Positions 1 to 8,002 of a stretch of DNA of 64,000 bases are shown piece after piece. The notes under the pieces were generated by a model. The model was given only the letters and a program-made list of their open reading frames with translations. It did not search any database and was not told where the DNA came from. The position numbers and the translations under genes were made by a program. The stretch comes from Actinomycetospora sp. TBRC 11914 (GTDB lineage Bacteria > Actinomycetota > Actinomycetes > Mycobacteriales > Pseudonocardiaceae): contig NZ_JABBND010000016.1 in NCBI RefSeq assembly GCF_012933465.1, positions 62,001 to 126,000 of the forward strand, read 5' to 3'. Within the stretch, counting starts at the first letter, position 1; each line of letters starts with the position of its first letter.

Positions 1-523
1 TCGTGCCGAAGCCGACCACCACGACGTGGTCTCGCACGCGGGACCTCCAACTCCGGACGCGGAACGCCTGGCGGGAGCGTTCGGTGAGCAGCTCGACCGT
101 GGTACCGACCAGGACGATGAGGAAGAGCACGCGCAGCGGGGTGATCACGAGGATCGTCCACAGCCGCGCGGACTCGGTGACCGGGACGATGTCCCCGTAC
201 CCGGTGGTGGAGAGGGACACCGTCGCGTAGTACAGCGCGTCGACGAAGCCGAGCGGCGTGCCGTTGGAGTCACGGTAGGCGTCGCGCTGGACGTAGACGA
301 GCAGCCCGGCCGCGACGAGCGCGCCGAGGGCGACCATCGCCCGGCGGACCAGGGCGACGAGCGGGCCGATGCGCCGGTCGGGCATCACGACGATCGCCCC
401 GGCGCCGTCGGACGGATCGCGCCCCGCGTCGGGTCCTCGGGGCCCGGGGCCCCTGGTCCGCTCCACGGGCGGCAGCGTATCGGCGGTGGGCCGCCCCACC
501 CCGGACCCCGGGGCGTCCCGCAT
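1..523 (-). CDS. Potassium channel with RCK/TrkA-N domain (partial, C-terminus off the window)
   Basis: Reading leftward in the frame of codon 521-523, the protein has a basic cytoplasmic start, a first membrane helix (about 242-340), a pore loop with the K+ selectivity filter TTGYGD (near 188-205), a second helix, and then RDHVVVVGFG at the window edge. That last segment is the start of a Rossmann RCK/TrkA-N domain. This is the 2TM-RCK layout of ligand-gated K+ channels (MthK/YugO class) in the cytoplasmic membrane. The ATG at 523 is the first in frame; 385 (MPDRR) is an alternative start that drops a Pro/Gly-rich leader. The ligand-binding part is missing only because the window ends. Confidence 0.88.
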   Translation of the reverse strand, partial: MRDAPGSGVGRPTADTLPPVERTRGPGPRGPDAGRDPSDGAGAIVVMPDRRIGPLVALVRRAMVALGALVAAGLLVYVQRDAYRDSNGTPLGFVDALYYATVSLSTTGYGDIVPVTESARLWTILVITPLRVLFLIVLVGTTVELLTERSRQAFRVRSWRSRVRDHVVVVGFGT

Positions 524-667
524 TCGAGTGAACTTTCAACGGTCCATGTCAGGAGTCCTGGGTATCCCTCTCACAGCAGGTGACGGACGTGGGCGACGCC
601 CCCCTTCTGGGCACGGAGGGTCAGGCCGCCGGTCACGGAGAGCAGTACGAGAGGAGCGTGGACCGTC

Positions 668-1000
668 ATGGGTGATCGGTTCGCCTGCCACACCGTGGCC
701 GGGTCGGGGATCGAGGGCTGCTCGGTGCGGCCCGAGCCGGGTTCTCCCGACGACGGGGCGGGGCACGACTGGGTCGACACGGTCGCCGCGCTGGACGACT
801 GCGACGGCTACGTCGTGCTCATGGTCGACCCGCAGACCGCCGAGGTCGACGCGCACGGCCCCTTCGGCGGGCCCGACGCCGCGGTGGCCGCCGAGGGCCT
901 GCGCGCCTCGCTCGACGCCGAGGGCCTCGACGACGTCGCGGTTCGCATCGTCCGCCTGCACCTGCCGACCGATCGGCCGACGGGCCCCGCTGTCGCCTGA
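668..1000 (+). CDS. Small hypothetical acidic protein
   Basis: This 110-residue protein is soluble and acidic, with no signal peptide or membrane helix. Third codon positions are almost all G or C, as in its neighbours, which supports coding. The ATG is preceded by GAGAGGAG about 10 nt upstream. The middle (DGYVVLMVDPQTAEVDAHGPFGGPD) alternates hydrophobic and acidic residues like a small alpha/beta fold. I do not recognise the family. It is divergent from the K+ channel, so the 144-nt gap probably holds both promoters. Confidence 0.7.
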   Translation: MGDRFACHTVAGSGIEGCSVRPEPGSPDDGAGHDWVDTVAALDDCDGYVVLMVDPQTAEVDAHGPFGGPDAAVAAEGLRASLDAEGLDDVAVRIVRLHLPTDRPTGPAVA

Positions 1001-1100
1001 GCCGGGACCACGGGCCCCTCCGGACCAACGCCGACCACCGGTCGGGCGTAGCCGGTGCGGCGGTGGAAACGTTCCGGGCGCGCCGGACGACGAGCCGGGC

Positions 1101-1256
1101 ATGGGTGACCACGAGCGACACCACCTGCCCCTGCAGGTCGACCGGGACCTCGCCGGCGAGCAGCGGCTCGAGGCGGCCGCCCGGGTGCGCCACCTCGTGG
1201 CGGCCCTCGTCCCGGTCCAGCGGTGCGCGCCGACCGACCTGCCCCGTCCCCGCTGA
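1101..1256 (+). CDS. Possible 51-residue hypothetical protein
   Basis: This short ORF (MGDHERHHLPLQ... ending LPRPR) has strongly GC-biased third positions, which is the main reason to list it. It lies 100 nt downstream of the 110-residue hypothetical gene and on the same strand. No convincing Shine-Dalgarno precedes the ATG and I recognise no family. It could also be chance, since long open frames are common at this GC content. Confidence 0.35.
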   Translation: MGDHERHHLPLQVDRDLAGEQRLEAAARVRHLVAALVPVQRCAPTDLPRPR

Positions 1257-1433
1257 GACCGGGACCTCCCGACACAAGCCGCCGTGACCCGGCCCACCCC
1301 TCGGTGTCGACCGGACGAGCGGGATCCGGCCCCGTGAGTGCCGTCGTCCTTCCCCACCGCCCGCCGCCCGGGTAGAACGGCTGATCGTCGGATCCCGGTC
1401 CGACGACGGCGGAGCAGGGTGGAGGAACCGCGG

Positions 1434-3263
1434 ATGACCGCGACGGGGCGCTGGCGCGCCCATCTCGACGGTGCCCGGCGTGCGCGCGGGGCACGAGGGA
1501 CGGACCACGCGCTCGACGCGGCGGAGCCGCCCCGCCTGAGCGAGGTCGACCTCGCCGGCCTGGGGGTCCACCCGCCCCTCCCCGCGCCCGCCTTCGAGCG
1601 CGACGCCGACCACCGCGTCGAGGCCGCCGTCGGCGGCGACGACCCCGTGGTGATCGTCGCGGGCCCGCGGCTCGGCGGCGCCACCCACGCGCTCGCGCGG
1701 GCCGCCCGCCTCCTGCTCGGCGACCACCGCGTCGTCCGCCCCGACCCGGCCGCGCTCGGCGGGGCCGACCCGCTGGGCTCCCCCGCCGACCCCGCCCTCG
1801 TCGCCGCCCTCTCCGGCACCGGCGCCGGCCCGGAGCCCGGCGTGGTCGTCTGGCTGGACGCGGTCGGTCCCGGTCTGCTGGCGGCGCTGCGCCGGGCCCG
1901 GCCGCCCGCCGGGGTCCGGGTCCTCGCGACCGTCGACGCGGCCCTGCTGCACCCCGACGTGACCCCGGGCGAGGTGGACCGGGACGTCACGGTCGTGCGC
2001 CTGCCCGACGTGCTCTCCGCCGACGAGGCGGCCCGGGCGACCGCGACCGGCCTGTCCGTCGCGGCCGGGGCGCGGCTCGGCGACGTGCTCGTCGACCTCG
2101 ACCCCCACCGCGCGCTCCTCCTCCCCGGGAGCACCCGGCGGCGGAGCTGGCGGGGCGAGGACCACACCGCCGCGACGGCACGCGCGGCCGTGCTGCGCGC
2201 CGCGGTCGACTGGGACCGCCTCGGCGTGCCGCACGCCCTGCCCACGCCGCTGCTCGCCCGGCTCGCCCTCGCCTACGCCCGCGACCTCGCCCGGGACGAC
2301 GATCCGGACTCCGTCCCCGGGGTGGACGACCTCGGCCGGGCGGTGGAGGCCCTCGTCGCCGAGCGACCCCGCCGGGGAGGGACGCCGGCCCTGCGCCGGC
2401 TGCGCCTCGCCGAGGGTGTGCACCACGCACCGGCCCGCCTGCTCACGGCGGTGGCGGACGCCCTCGGCGCCGACGGCTGGGTCCCGCCCGGGCGCCTCGG
2501 CGAGGTCGTCGGCGACCTGCTCGACGGCCCGGGTGTGCGGGCCCGGCGCCGCGCGGTCGGCGTCCTGGCCCTGCACCGGCGGTTCGACGACCTCGCCGCG
2601 GTGCTCCTGCGCCCGCCCCCGGACCGGGCCGCGCCCGCGTCGACGACCCCCGGCGAGCACTACCGGCTCGGCGTCGCCGCGCTGCAGGCGGGCCGGGCGG
2701 CCGACGCCCGCCGGTGGTTCGGGGCCGTCCTCGACGGCACCCCCGACGACGGCACCGAGCGCGCGCTGCGGGCCCGCACGGCGTTCTGGCTGGGCATCGA
2801 CCGCGACGCCGAGCCGGCCGCGCGCCGCCGCCACCTCGAGCTCGTGGTGCGCGACGGGCCGCCGCGCGACGCCTCCGACGCGGGGCTGCTCCTCGCGGGC
2901 CTGGAGCGCGACGCCGGACGCTTCGACGCCCAGCGGGGCTGCCTGCGCGCGGCGGTCGCCGCCGCGCGCGGGGCGGGCGACACGGGCCGCGAGGCCGAGG
3001 CCACCCTCGACCTCGCCCACCTCGACCGGCACAGCGGACGGACCGCCGAGGCCCGCTCCGGGTACGACCGGGTCCGTGGGCTCGTCGGCGACGAGACCCC
3101 GAACGGCACCGTGGCGGTCCGGGCGCTGGCCGAGCTCGACGCGGCCGAGCAGGCGCCGGCCGACGGGCCGGAGCCCGGGGGTGGCGCCACCCTCGTCCCG
3201 GACCCGGTGCCCGAGCAGCGCCAGGGCGAGCCGGCGTCCGACGGACGCCCCGTGGGGCGGTAG
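1434..3263 (+). CDS. TPR-repeat protein with degenerate NTPase-like N-terminus
   Basis: This is a 609-residue cytoplasmic protein. GGAGG sits 8 nt before the ATG and sets the start, although the frame is open further upstream. Residues about 70-100 contain VVIVAGPRLGGATHALA, a loop resembling a P-loop but lacking the GKT/S lysine. The middle is alpha-helical, and the C-terminal third has helix pairs typical of tetratricopeptide repeats (EHYRLGVAALQAGRAADARR and similar). The layout resembles the sensor/scaffold half of STAND-type regulators, but without an intact Walker A motif ATP binding is doubtful. A role in protein-protein assembly is an inference. Confidence 0.75.
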   Translation: MTATGRWRAHLDGARRARGARGTDHALDAAEPPRLSEVDLAGLGVHPPLPAPAFERDADHRVEAAVGGDDPVVIVAGPRLGGATHALARAARLLLGDHRVVRPDPAALGGADPLGSPADPALVAALSGTGAGPEPGVVVWLDAVGPGLLAALRRARPPAGVRVLATVDAALLHPDVTPGEVDRDVTVVRLPDVLSADEAARATATGLSVAAGARLGDVLVDLDPHRALLLPGSTRRRSWRGEDHTAATARAAVLRAAVDWDRLGVPHALPTPLLARLALAYARDLARDDDPDSVPGVDDLGRAVEALVAERPRRGGTPALRRLRLAEGVHHAPARLLTAVADALGADGWVPPGRLGEVVGDLLDGPGVRARRRAVGVLALHRRFDDLAAVLLRPPPDRAAPASTTPGEHYRLGVAALQAGRAADARRWFGAVLDGTPDDGTERALRARTAFWLGIDRDAEPAARRRHLELVVRDGPPRDASDAGLLLAGLERDAGRFDAQRGCLRAAVAAARGAGDTGREAEATLDLAHLDRHSGRTAEARSGYDRVRGLVGDETPNGTVAVRALAELDAAEQAPADGPEPGGGATLVPDPVPEQRQGEPASDGRPVGR

Positions 3264-3278
3264 GGCTGCGGTAGGGGC

Positions 3279-3800
3279 TCAGGCCCCGACGCGGCGCGCG
3301 TCGTCGGCCGCCGCGCGCGGGGCGGGGACCCCGGCGGCGACGGTCGCGGGCAGCGGCGTGAAGACCGACCCGCCGAGCAGACCGCGCCCGGTACCGGCCG
3401 AGGCGAGGAGCGCGTCCTGGGCCCGCCGCGGGAGCGCGGTGACGTCGAGGGCACCGAGGGCGGCGAGCTCGTCGAGGACGCGCTGCGGCCACGACCGCGA
3501 GGAACCCCCGGACACCGGGACCCCGCCCCGCGCCGGCGCGCACCGCGCCCCGAGGGCGGCCAGCGCGTCGGCCGGGACCACGCCGCGGGCGGCGTCGAGG
3601 AAGACGGTGCCGAGGTGGTCGTGGAGGATCGCGACGTTGTGGGCGGTGGCCGGGAAGCCGGCCCGGGCGAGCAGCGTCGGCGCGTAGCCCGGCGAGAGGC
3701 GCGGGGCCGCGGACGTCATCGCCGGGCCGCTGCGCAGGACGAGCACCAGGACCACGGCCGCGAGTCCGGCCAGCACGACGGTGGTGACGACGATCCCCAT
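3279..3800 (-). CDS. Single-pass membrane protein of unknown function
   Basis: This 173-residue protein opens with one strongly hydrophobic helix (residues 3-22, VVTTVVLAGLAAVVLVLVL). A soluble Ala/Leu-rich domain of about 150 residues follows, with no motif I recognise. It is convergent with the TPR gene (16 nt apart). The N-terminal anchor has no lipobox or obvious cleavage site, so the domain is probably membrane-tethered. Confidence 0.7.
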   Translation of the reverse strand: MGIVVTTVVLAGLAAVVLVLVLRSGPAMTSAAPRLSPGYAPTLLARAGFPATAHNVAILHDHLGTVFLDAARGVVPADALAALGARCAPARGGVPVSGGSSRSWPQRVLDELAALGALDVTALPRRAQDALLASAGTGRGLLGGSVFTPLPATVAAGVPAPRAAADDARRVGA

Positions 3801-4246
3801 GACGGCCCCCTCAGCCCGCAGCAGCCGCCCTGGCCACTGCCTGTGACCTGACTCTCGAACGCCGAGACCCCATCGTTACGAGGCCGTAGCCGATACACCC
3901 GACCGGGCGAACCGATCCGGCCCGTGGTGACCCGCACCGACACGATGCGTGCCGTGACCGCATCGTGATGTCACTCGTCGCAACCTCCCCGGACATCACC
4001 CGATCGGTGCACGGCGCGATGCGGTTCCTCCCCTATGTTGAGTCGCACCGCGACGGCGGGGGCAGGACTCCCCCGGACGCGGGCGCCGGTCGCTCGTGCG
4101 ATCGGCCGGGGGATCGACGCTCGGTGGGGGAACGCATGCGCGCACCGCTCCGGGATCGCCGCGCCCCCACCACCTCCCGCGGGCGACGTCGTCCGCCGGG
4201 TCGGCTGGCCCATCGCCGAAGTCCTACTGCGCCCCGAGGAGTCGTC
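3801..4246. promoter_or_regulatory. 446-nt divergent intergenic region with nested inverted repeats
   Basis: No convincing gene lies here. Two neighbouring inverted repeats are present: ACGATGCG (3942-3949) with CGCATCGT (3959-3966), and GTGATGTC (3965-3972) with GACATCAC (3992-3999). They sit between the two divergent genes and could be operator or hairpin sites. A TATGTT box lies near 4034. The regulatory role is inferred from position only. Confidence 0.3.
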
Positions 4247-4450
4247 ATGTCGTTCGCCGGGAACGTCGCCCTCGCCGCCGGCTCGTCCGCGGCCGCCTGG
4301 CTCGCCGCCCCGCTGGTGAGCGCCGCGGTGCACGGCACCACCGACCAGCGCACGCTCGCGGCCTGGAAGGACGAGACGGGCCCGATCCCGCTGCCGCGGC
4401 TCGACGGCCGGGAGTCCGACGGGCACGAGGCCCCCGCGCGACACGCCTGA
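4247..4450 (+). CDS. Small membrane-anchored hypothetical protein
   Basis: The protein has 67 residues. An N-terminal hydrophobic stretch (MSFAGNVALAAGSSAAAWLAAPLVSAAV, residues 1-28) is followed by a polar tail. GAGGAG at 4236-4241 places the ATG at 4247, although the frame is open upstream. It resembles the short actinobacterial membrane peptides often left as hypothetical. No family could be assigned. Confidence 0.6.
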   Translation: MSFAGNVALAAGSSAAAWLAAPLVSAAVHGTTDQRTLAAWKDETGPIPLPRLDGRESDGHEAPARHA

Positions 4451-4558
4451 GGAGAACGTCCCCGATCGGCGGAACCAGCTCGGCCGCCCGGCGGGCGATG
4501 GAGAGGGAGAGCTCGCCCGCCCACTTCCGGTCCGCACAGTCCAGGGACGTGATCTGCC

Positions 4559-4924
4559 GTGTTCCGCAGCACCGCGCGTCGCGCGACCCCGCAGCCCAGC
4601 CCGTCCGCCGACCGCGCCGCGCGCGGCCGGCACCACCGTGCGGTCCGCGACCGCGAGACCCGCGACCGGCAGGAGGCGCTGCGCCGGGCCCGGCGCCGGA
4701 CCAGCCAGGTCGACGCCTACGAGGCGGTGTCCGGCCCGCTGCCGACCGCGACGGCCGCGCAGCGCAGCACCCCGACCCGGCCGGAGCCGCTCGGGCCGCC
4801 GCGCATCGACAACACGGTCGCCCGCCGCGACCCCCTCACCGCCCCGTTCCCCGCCGCTCCCCACCTGCCGGGGGCGCGCCGGGCGCCGGACGGCCCGCTG
4901 CGCGTGCCGGCCCGGGCCGTGTGA
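4559..4924 (+). CDS. Arg/Pro-rich hypothetical protein
   Basis: This 121-residue protein has a GTG start. The sequence is disordered-looking and very rich in Arg, Pro and Ala, with a short helical segment around residues 25-50 (RDRETRDRQEALRRARRR). Third-position GC is near total across the frame, which supports coding. It is convergent with zwf (43 nt apart). No domain was recognised. Confidence 0.5.
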   Translation: MFRSTARRATPQPSPSADRAARGRHHRAVRDRETRDRQEALRRARRRTSQVDAYEAVSGPLPTATAAQRSTPTRPEPLGPPRIDNTVARRDPLTAPFPAAPHLPGARRAPDGPLRVPARAV

Positions 4925-4967
4925 CCCCGGCCGGACCGCACCGCGCCGGAGCGGACCCGGCCGGGCC

Positions 4968-6506
4968 CTACTTGTTCTCCCGCCAGGCGCGCTCGAAGGG
5001 GAGCCGCCAGGCGTTGGGCGCGATGAGCTGGTGGATCGCGTTCGGGCCCCAGGAGCCGACCGGGTAGGGCTTGACCGGCGGCGGGTCCGCGAGCAGCGGT
5101 TGCGACCGGTCCCAGAGCGACTCGATGCCCTCGGCGGTGGTGAACAGCGTGTGGTCGCCGCGCATGGCGTCGAGGATCAGCCGCTCGTAGGCCTCGAGGA
5201 CGTCCGCGGCCTCGCCGATCTCCTGCGTGGAGAACTGCATCGAGAGCTTCTGCAGCCGCATCCCGGGTCCGGGCCGCTTCCCGTAGAAGGACAGCGAGAC
5301 CCGGGAGGAGTCCGCGAGGTCGAAGGTCAGGTGGTCCGGGCCCTGGGCGCCGACGCCCGAGCCCTGCGGGAACATCGTCCGCGGCGCCTCCTTGAACGCG
5401 ATCGAGATGATCCGCTGGCCCTCGGCGAGCTTCTTGCCGGTGCGCAGGTAGAACGGCACGCCCGCCCACCGCCAGTTGTCGAGGCCGGCGCGCAGCGCGA
5501 TGAAGGTCTCGGTGTCCGAGTCCGACGCGACCCCGGGCTCCTCGCGGTAGCCGCCGTACTGGCCCCGCACCACGTCGGTCGGGTGGATCGGCAGCAGCGA
5601 GCGGAAGACCTTGTTCTTCTCCTCGCTGATCGCCCGGGGCTCCAGCGCCGTCGGCGGCTCCATCGCGACGAAGGCCATGACCTGCATCAGGTGCGTGACG
5701 ACCATGTCCTTGTAGGCCCCGGTCGCCTCGTAGAAGCTGGCCCGCTGGTCCAGCCCCAGCGACTCGGGGATGTCGATCTGGATGTGGTCGATGAAATTGC
5801 GGTTCCAGATCGGCTCGAACAGGCCGTTGGCGAACCGGAACGCCAGGACGTTCTGCGCGGCCTCCTTGCCGAGGAAGTGGTCGATCCGGAAGACCTGCGA
5901 CTCGTCGAACACCTGGTGCACGAAGTCGTTGAGGCGGACGGCGCTCTCCAGGTCGTACCCGAAGGGCTTCTCCATGATGATCCGCGCCCCGCGGACGAGG
6001 TCGGCATCGCGCAGCATCTCGAGCACGGCCTGCGCGGCCTTGGGCGGCACCGAGAGGTAGTGCAGCAACCGGACGCCGTCGGTGGCCCGGCCGGTGCGCT
6101 GCGCGGTGTCGCCCACGAGCTGGGACGCGGCCTCCTTGACCGCCGACGCCAGCGCCTCGGGGCCCTCGGTCTGGCCGACGTAGCTCAGCCGGGCGGCGAA
6201 GTCGTCCCAGTCGGACTCGGCGAGGCGGTGCATGCCGAAGTTCTGCACCGCGTCGTGCGCGAGGTCCCGGAACTGCTCGGTCGTCAGGTCCTCCATCGCG
6301 GTCCCGACGATGCGGATGTCCGGGGCCAGCTCGGACTCGGCGAGGTAGGCCAGGCCCGGGAGCAGCTTGCGCTTCGCGAGGTCCCCGGTGCAGCCGAAGA
6401 GCACGATGACGTGCGGCGCGATCGGGTCGAGGTCGCGGCGGAACGGCCGCGAGCCCGGCCCGGGATAGGCGATGTCGGATTTGTCGGGCCGGACCGGGTC
6501 GGACAT
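4968..6506 (-). CDS. zwf: Glucose-6-phosphate 1-dehydrogenase
   Basis: This cytoplasmic enzyme oxidises glucose 6-phosphate to 6-phosphogluconolactone with NADP+, the entry step of the oxidative pentose-phosphate path. At 512 residues it is full length. The nucleotide fold shows GCTGDLAKRK at about 38-47, EKPFG at 179-183, and the substrate/catalytic motif RIDHFLGK at 207-214. The ATG at 6506 is chosen because GAGGAG lies 7 nt upstream; an overlapping GTG at 6509 is the alternative. The usual actinobacterial companions (opcA, pgl, tal, tkt) are not next to it, so this may be a second or relocated copy. Confidence 0.96.
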   Translation of the reverse strand: MSDPVRPDKSDIAYPGPGSRPFRRDLDPIAPHVIVLFGCTGDLAKRKLLPGLAYLAESELAPDIRIVGTAMEDLTTEQFRDLAHDAVQNFGMHRLAESDWDDFAARLSYVGQTEGPEALASAVKEAASQLVGDTAQRTGRATDGVRLLHYLSVPPKAAQAVLEMLRDADLVRGARIIMEKPFGYDLESAVRLNDFVHQVFDESQVFRIDHFLGKEAAQNVLAFRFANGLFEPIWNRNFIDHIQIDIPESLGLDQRASFYEATGAYKDMVVTHLMQVMAFVAMEPPTALEPRAISEEKNKVFRSLLPIHPTDVVRGQYGGYREEPGVASDSDTETFIALRAGLDNWRWAGVPFYLRTGKKLAEGQRIISIAFKEAPRTMFPQGSGVGAQGPDHLTFDLADSSRVSLSFYGKRPGPGMRLQKLSMQFSTQEIGEAADVLEAYERLILDAMRGDHTLFTTAEGIESLWDRSQPLLADPPPVKPYPVGSWGPNAIHQLIAPNAWRLPFERAWRENK

Positions 6507-6605
6507 CACGGGTCTCCTCGCACGCAGGCCTGAAGAGCTTCCGGTGACCGTAGCCCGGTCGTGTGGCGGGTGTGTGTCGGCGAACCGTCGAGCCGGTGTG
6601 GCCGC

Positions 6606-7847
6606 CTACCGGATCCAGGCGGGGTGGACGCGGGGGACGTGCGCGAGGGCGTCGAACTCGCGGTCCGGCACGAGCGGGATGCGGCCGCGCAGCTGCCCGG
6701 AGTCGACGACGGCGCCGAGCCGCCGCGTCGTCGTCGGGGCGCCGGCCCAGCGCGCGACCGGTCCCCCGGTGTCGCGGGCGGCGCGGAGGTCCACGAGGCG
6801 GTCCTCGTCCCCGAGGGCCGTCCGCAGGTCGGCCTCGACGGTGCCGCTCAACCGCGGCAGGCGGAGTGTCTTGGGGCGGGGGCGGACCGCGCCGATCAGC
6901 CGGCGCCGCACCGTGGAGGTCCCGCCCTCGCCGACGAGGCCCGCGACCGCGTAGTAGGCCTCGCCCAGGGCGGCCCGCAGATGCCGGCCCACCGTCGTCG
7001 GGTCGCCCACCCGTACCTGGTCGTCGTGACCCCAGAAGACCACGGCGGGCGTGCGGCCCGAGGCCTCGGCCGCCCGCCCCACGGCCTCGGCCGCGAGCCG
7101 CGCCCGCAGGACCGGCGCGCTCTCGGTCGGGACGGCCTCGGCCTCCTCGGCGTCGCGCGGCTCGCGCACGCGGGGCGCGCAGGCGACCTCCGCGGCCCGG
7201 GCGAGGATCCAGGCGTGCTCGAGGGCCTCGCGGTAGCGGGCGGGCGAGGTCTCGGCGACGAGACGTGCCTCCTCGGCGACCATCCGGCCGTGCAGGCCGA
7301 CCACGGCGTCGCGCACCCTGGCGGGCAGGACGCGGGCGTCGGGGTCGGTGTCGAGCAGGTCGGCCAGGGCGTCCCGGGCGTCGGGCAGCAGGTCGGGCGC
7401 GGCGGCCCGCAGGTAGCCGCCCAGGGCCTTGACCGACAGCGCCGGACGGACCGGGTCGACCCCGACCACCCGGATTCGGTCGGTCTCGGGGAGGAGTTCG
7501 TTGTGGTCGCGCAGCCGCGAGACGAGGTCGACGACCTCGCGGGTGTCGTACTGCCAGCCCCCGAGCCCGGCCACGGCCTCGCCGGGCGCCCCGACCCCGC
7601 GCACCACGGCGTCGAGCCCGGTGGCCCCGGCCTCGCTCGTCCCGAGCGCGACGACCCGGACGCCCAGCTCCTCGACGGCGAACTCCACCAGCCGGCTGCC
7701 GGCCTGGAGGAGCTCCCGGGCGCCGTGCGCCGCCGCCCCGACACCGAGCACCCGCACGCCGGTCAGGGCGGGGCGCCACGCCGCGAGCCCGACCTCGTCC
7801 AGCGGCACCGCCCGATCGGCCAACCAGCGCGCGACCTCGTCGTCCAC
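6606..7847 (-). CDS. Erythromycin-esterase-like protein with altered active site
   Basis: This 413-residue protein is homologous to the erythromycin esterase (EreA/B, succinoglycan-biosynthesis-like) fold. Evidence is LGVGAAAHGARELLQ (residues 34-48), WQYDTREVVDLVSRLRDHN, RVVGVDP and FWGHDDQV. In the family, the first motif reads GEATHG and the strand ending at 69 ends in Glu. Here the Glu before the His is Ala38 and the second Glu is Gly69, while the two His remain. Hydrolysis by the known mechanism is therefore unlikely or altered. The GTG at 7847 is chosen because homology begins just after it; the frame stays open to 8036. It is divergent from the DUF2235 gene. Confidence 0.82.
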   Translation of the reverse strand: MDDEVARWLADRAVPLDEVGLAAWRPALTGVRVLGVGAAAHGARELLQAGSRLVEFAVEELGVRVVALGTSEAGATGLDAVVRGVGAPGEAVAGLGGWQYDTREVVDLVSRLRDHNELLPETDRIRVVGVDPVRPALSVKALGGYLRAAAPDLLPDARDALADLLDTDPDARVLPARVRDAVVGLHGRMVAEEARLVAETSPARYREALEHAWILARAAEVACAPRVREPRDAEEAEAVPTESAPVLRARLAAEAVGRAAEASGRTPAVVFWGHDDQVRVGDPTTVGRHLRAALGEAYYAVAGLVGEGGTSTVRRRLIGAVRPRPKTLRLPRLSGTVEADLRTALGDEDRLVDLRAARDTGGPVARWAGAPTTTRRLGAVVDSGQLRGRIPLVPDREFDALAHVPRVHPAWIR

Positions 7848-7988
7848 GTGGGCGACCCTACGGCCGGGCGGCGGGCCGTCCCGGCCGACCCCGTAGGTCA
7901 CCCCGCGGAGCGAACGGGTCCGCGCGGCCCAACGCCTGCCGCGTGGCGGGGTGACCCGGCGGCGCCGGGACCGTCCGGGCGAGCCCGC

Positions 7989-8002
7989 TAGCCTCCTGCG
8001 CC
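7989..8002 (+). promoter_or_regulatory. Leaderless-type -10 box (TAGCCT) before the DUF2235 gene
   Basis: TAGCCT at 7989-7994 is followed by 8 nt and then the GTG start. There is no Shine-Dalgarno. A -10 hexamer at this distance implies a transcript starting at or near the start codon. Confidence 0.55.

Noticed and set aside
4717-7779. A 1020-codon open frame on the minus strand
   Set aside because: It runs across zwf and the erythromycin-esterase homologue in another frame. Arg/Gly/Pro-rich composition and absence of motifs mark it as a shadow.
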